Part shown: piece by piece, positions 60,858 through 64,000 of the stretch
Layout of the letters: each line of letters opens with the position of its first letter
How positions within the stretch are numbered: position 1 is the stretch's first letter
Source: Prorocentrum cordatum
Taxonomy: Eukaryota; Sar; Dinophyceae; Prorocentrales; Prorocentraceae
Direction: 5' to 3'
Assembly (NCBI GenBank): GCA_963575745.1
Contig: CAUYUJ010013836.1
Coordinates: 335,488 to 399,487, forward strand
DNA length: 64,000 nt
Notes under the pieces: generated by a model
Told to the model about the DNA's origin: nothing
Database searches by the model: none
Seen by the model: the letters and a program-made list of their open reading frames with translations, nothing else
Translations under genes and position numbers: made by a program

Positions 60858-62027
60858 TCAGGTTTTGGCCGCTCGCTCCAGCCGTCGCCGTTGATCACCA
60901 TCATCGACGTCCAAGCGTGGCAGGTACGAGTGCAGGACAGCATCGACTCTCCGCAGATGTCGGGCCCACCTGGCCGCGACTCTCCAGGCCGCCTGCTCCA
61001 AGGTAGGCTGCGGCAACTGATGCTTGAGATGCAACTGCAACTTTCGCCAGGAAACACCAGAAGTACCACCTTGCCCTACGAACTGACGTCTCTTATTGCC
61101 CATGATATCTTGCCAATCTAACAGCTCGTTCTCGGCACCCTTCAAGGAAACATCCCAGTACTCGTGCAAGTCGCCACCGTCCGCCACTGCTGTGCCGATC
61201 CTGCTGTGGAACTCTGACCATTGCTTAGGAAATCGTGGGCACCCTGGCTTTGGAGCGACCGGTAACCGACGAAGTTGCTTGTGAGCTTTGCGCCGCAAAA
61301 CCGTCTCGGGTCCACCGATCTCTATGGCCACTGGCCTGTGTGGCGCTGTTGCGATATCGTCACAGCAGTCCGGAAAGCTGGTGCGAATAGGTATGTTCGA
61401 ACTCATGAGATAGAAATCAGTAGCCGTGCCTGGTGTGCTCTGAAGGCAAAGTGGCGCCGTCGTCGATGCCACAACTTCCCCCAACCCTGCTGACCACATC
61501 TGGATTTGATCTGGAGGTGTCTGAAAACCGCTGCCTATCAACCACTCATATCCCACATGCTGAAGTCTGTTGACGTTGGCCGCTATCTCTGTGAGGATAC
61601 TGATGATCTTCGGACCGTGCTTCTCGTCGGGGGGCAATGAGAGAGATAGAGACGGAAAGAGAGAGAGAGAGAGAGATGGCCGCGAATCTTTTCTTACAAT
61701 GTCGTGTGTACCAGAGCTGCCACTGCTCGCCCTGGCCGAAGCAGGCCTGATGCCACCGCTGGCGGCGATGTCATCTGAATATGCTTCGGGGGCAGCGCTG
61801 CTACGCCACCGTGAGATCCTCCGCCTTCGCTGGGCGTGGCTGCTGCCCGCGCTCCGGGAAAGCTTGCTGCAAGTATCCTTGACCGAATTTGGAAGCTGCT
61901 CGTCCGTCCCATGGTTCTCCTGAGCCAGGGCGGCCTTTAGAACTCCGCTCAACGATGTCGTCGTAGACTCGAGCATTGCCCTCAAAGGCCCATAAGAAGT
62001 AGTATCAGCAGTGACTACATTCACCAC
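60858..62027 (-). pseudogene. LINE C: endonuclease (EEP) C-terminal part and linker
   Basis: A 389-codon - frame. The middle reads YEWLIGSGFQTPPDQIQMW, equivalent to the 'PWLIGGDFN..P' motif of apurinic-type LINE endonucleases, and then GTATDFYLMSS and APHRPVAIEIGG, equivalent to 'iDyflvs' and 'S/P-H-rPV'. The Asp of GDF is changed. The N-terminal half of the nuclease is replaced by Ser-rich sequence and a (GA)n-encoded SLSLSL stretch. The C-terminal half is the usual basic linker to RT. Confidence 0.7.
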
Positions 62028-62089
62028 TGGTAGAAGAACTAATAACCACCGGCTGATCTCATCAGCCCAGCGTAGCCATTGACGTCCGC

Positions 62090-63204
62090 CTACGCTGCCG
62101 TGTCCGTGCGCTGCCGCTTGGCGGAACCTGCAAGTGCCTCGCCTGCTCTCTTGGCCTCGGCCCTGAGGTCCGCCTCGCCCTCAGGAACCTCCTTGCTGAG
62201 GGAACGCAAGGAACGCGCGAATAATTTCAGGGGTATCTGTGGCTGGGCTCGGCAACCAGCTGGTGGGGCTCGGTGGCGCAGGCGGTGCTGGGTGCTCAGG
62301 CTGCGCTGGCGCCTCGGCCTGCTGAGCCTGAGCCCTCTCGGCTGCTGTCTTGCGCTGCTGTTCCGCACGATGTGCCGCCTCGGCTGCCGCGCCTCCTCTA
62401 AGACGGAGTGGAGCTTCTCCGTCATCGCGGGCGCGCCGCCAACGCCCTGCAGCATCTCGCCGAGTTTTCCCACCGTGAGCCTCGTCGCTTGCGGCAGGAG
62501 CTGCTCCGGCGTGGGGAGCTCGCCCTTGACCTCCACAGGCTTGTAGCTTTGGTCTCGGGGTTGGTGAGGTCCTTGATAGCCTCGCTTCTCGATAATATGT
62601 CGGCCAGCTGCTTGCGTGCCTCACCGTCTGTTCTGATGCCCATGCAGCCCTCGTCGACCTCCGTGGAATCTCCCTCGGGCCGTGGCAGGTTGGCCTAGGC
62701 TCGGAGCTTTTCCGATTCTTCCTTGCATTGCTTGAGCTCCTTGGCCATGGCGGCCGCTGACCCTCCTGTCGTGGTAGACTGTCCAACTCGACGAGAGGAT
62801 AACTCTGGAGCTGGATGTCCTGCGAACGCTGCTGCCTTGCCCTGGTGACACTGGCTGCAACGATCGAGGCCCGCCCTATTCCACCACCGCTCGCCCGTCG
62901 AAACAGACCAACCGTGCTTGCAGTGCCGCGGTGACGCCCATGCCGGGCGCCTCGCTCTGTGACCAGAAACTGCCGCATTTGCCATCGGGCCTGGGCCGCG
63001 CCTGAGGCGCCTGTGGAGTGACCGCCAAGGCGTGCGGGCTAGACCGCCGTGTCGTACCGAATATGTGCTCGTTGTCTTGTTCCTTGATTTGCCGATCGGC
63101 GCGGGCCCTCGCACCCCGTCCCTCCCCCCACGGATTAGATCTTGGCAGTTTCTGGCGCCTGTTTCAAGCAGGTGGGGTCCCCCCCATAGGACGCACTGAT
63201 GCAA
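62090..63204 (-). pseudogene. LINE C: ORF1-like nucleic-acid-binding protein (frameshifted)
   Basis: The upstream - frame has HCKHGWSVSTGERWWNRAG and DRCSQCHQGK, a C/H-W...C..C zinc-ribbon-like motif typical of the first ORF of dinoflagellate LINEs, followed by AMAKELKQCKEESEKLRA, a short coiled coil. The remaining coil/basic region continues in another frame (EAKRAGEALAGSAKRQRTD near 62130-62095). A frame change near 62695 separates them. ORF1 proteins package the LINE RNA; this copy is broken. Confidence 0.55.
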
Positions 63205-63439
63205 AGAGTCGCATCACGCAGAGGTCCGGAGCCACACTCCCCCCCTCCCCCCCCCCTTCCGCTCAATTTCGAAACGCCGACTAAGAAAACGTTCCGTATG
63301 AGAAGCTGTAAAGAGTGGCGCCTCCAGCCTGGGCAGGCCGCTGGGAGGCGCGAGGCTGTCGGGGGCCGCGTCTCCCCTCGCCCGAGTGCCGAGTCCTGAG
63401 CGAAACGCTGCGGACTTGAGCCAAACTGGCCACGGAGCT

Positions 63440-63548
63440 TTCAGGAGGATGAGGAGGAGGAGGAAGTGGAGTTGAGAGGGTTCAGGAAGACCTGGAGGAT
63501 GAGGAGAAGGGGGAGGTGGAGAAGGAGGAGGAGGAGGAGGAAGAGGAC
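63440..63548. repeat. GGA-rich microsatellite
   Basis: Interrupted (GGA)n that precedes composite repeat R copy 4. Confidence 0.85.
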
Positions 63549-63552
63549 CAGT

Positions 63553-64000
63553 GTAAACCCAAGACTCATCAGCGATATTGCAATACACCCTCCCTCCGAG
63601 TTCCTTCTTCATCGGCCCCATCGAAAGTTCATTTTCACTGAGTGAAGTGCCCCGTTGGAGAACAGCCGTCTGGAAATCTGGAACTGTGGCAGAGCACCAT
63701 TCTTGGGACTTCAGCGCAGCGAGTCACCGGTGTCTTTGCGTTTTGACGATCCTGAAACGTGCCAGAACACCATTCGTGGAACTTCAGCGCCGCGAATCAA
63801 TTTGACTGTTGCGCCCTGACATTCCGACACCGTGCCAAAGCGTTGTTTCTGGCACGTAAGCTCTTGATGCGAATGTGCGCGGCGCTGAGGCGAGAGCCAC
63901 ATTTTGAGAAGGACCCGCCCTTTATCCGTGAAACTGGTGCAAGCTGATAAGACGAATGAACGCGGCGTCAAGGCGAACGCCACATTTTGAACACGACTTG
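63553..64000 (+). repeat. Composite repeat R, copy 4 (cut by window end)
   Basis: Head with CATCAGCGATATTGCAATAC and CCCTCCCTCCGAGTTCC, 70-base units, then the first 82-base units with GAGAGCCACATTTTGAGAAG at 63892-63911 and a following copy. Continues beyond the window. Confidence 0.85.

Larger units (their letters stand above)
57440..63210 (-). mobile_element. LINE C: nearly full-length decayed non-LTR retrotransposon
   Basis: Read on the - strand, the order is ORF1-like zinc/coil protein (63204-62090), endonuclease (62027-60858), reverse transcriptase (60664-59588), thumb and RNase H start (59521-58631), and RNase H end plus C-terminal Cys domain (58610-57548). That is the complete LINE order, but frames change at least five times and stops interrupt RT. 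A (GA)n stretch at 61640-61680 and a TATG-rich stretch at 59920-59990 have been inserted or expanded inside it. No poly(A) is visible at the 3' side, which borders the GAT superarray. Confidence 0.85.

Overview
The window reads as nuclear DNA of a dinoflagellate. Four observations support this: (1) a gene split by introns whose inferred donors are mostly GA or GC and whose exon-intron borders share short direct repeats; (2) a relic resembling the dinoflagellate spliced leader upstream of its start codon; (3) decayed non-LTR retrotransposons whose C-termini carry a cysteine-rich domain beyond RNase H; (4) extreme density of simple and higher-order tandem repeats. No species is assigned. Most long open frames here are artefacts of trinucleotide repeats (GGA, GAT, CTC), which lack stop codons in several frames.

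Layout. 1-1465: pyrimidine-rich microsatellite, a hairpin element (725-896) and GC-rich sequence with no gene seen. 1466-5241: two decayed LINE fragments on the + strand, the first ending in a 91-nt poly(A) that abuts the second. 5643-5806: a small inverted-repeat element (MITE) with a sister at 34286-34459. 6720-13860: a patchwork of GGA, CAG, CTC, TTG, CGACCCACC, ATC, GGGACACCGC and TAGCCC arrays plus dispersed repeats.

14012-39967 (+): the one host gene I can reconstruct, about 26 kb and eight exons with roughly 900 codons. It encodes a nuclear protein with an N-terminal basic NLS-like stretch, an hnRNP U-type SPRY domain, a long Lys/Glu linker, and a C-terminal block resembling the C-terminus of CCAR1 and plant RSA1-type proteins. 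Intron 1 is about 16.3 kb and holds GAT arrays, a 1.14-kb tandem unit present three times, and several dispersed repeat families. An RNA-binding or splicing/transcription-coupling role is inferred from family membership.

40000-46900: dispersed composite repeats, GGGCCGTCTTGG minisatellites and GC-rich sequence without a recognisable gene. 46905-57412: a 10.5-kb imperfect GAT array with higher-order structure of about 0.65-1.2 kb and a recent 456-bp tandem duplication. 57440-63210: a nearly full-length but frameshifted LINE on the - strand (ORF1-like, endonuclease, reverse transcriptase, RNase H, C-terminal Cys domain). 63440-64000: another copy of the composite repeat, cut by the window end.

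There is no operon or pathway here. The interest lies in how one conserved nuclear gene is preserved through repeat-filled introns and in the repeat families, several of which recur inside and outside the gene.
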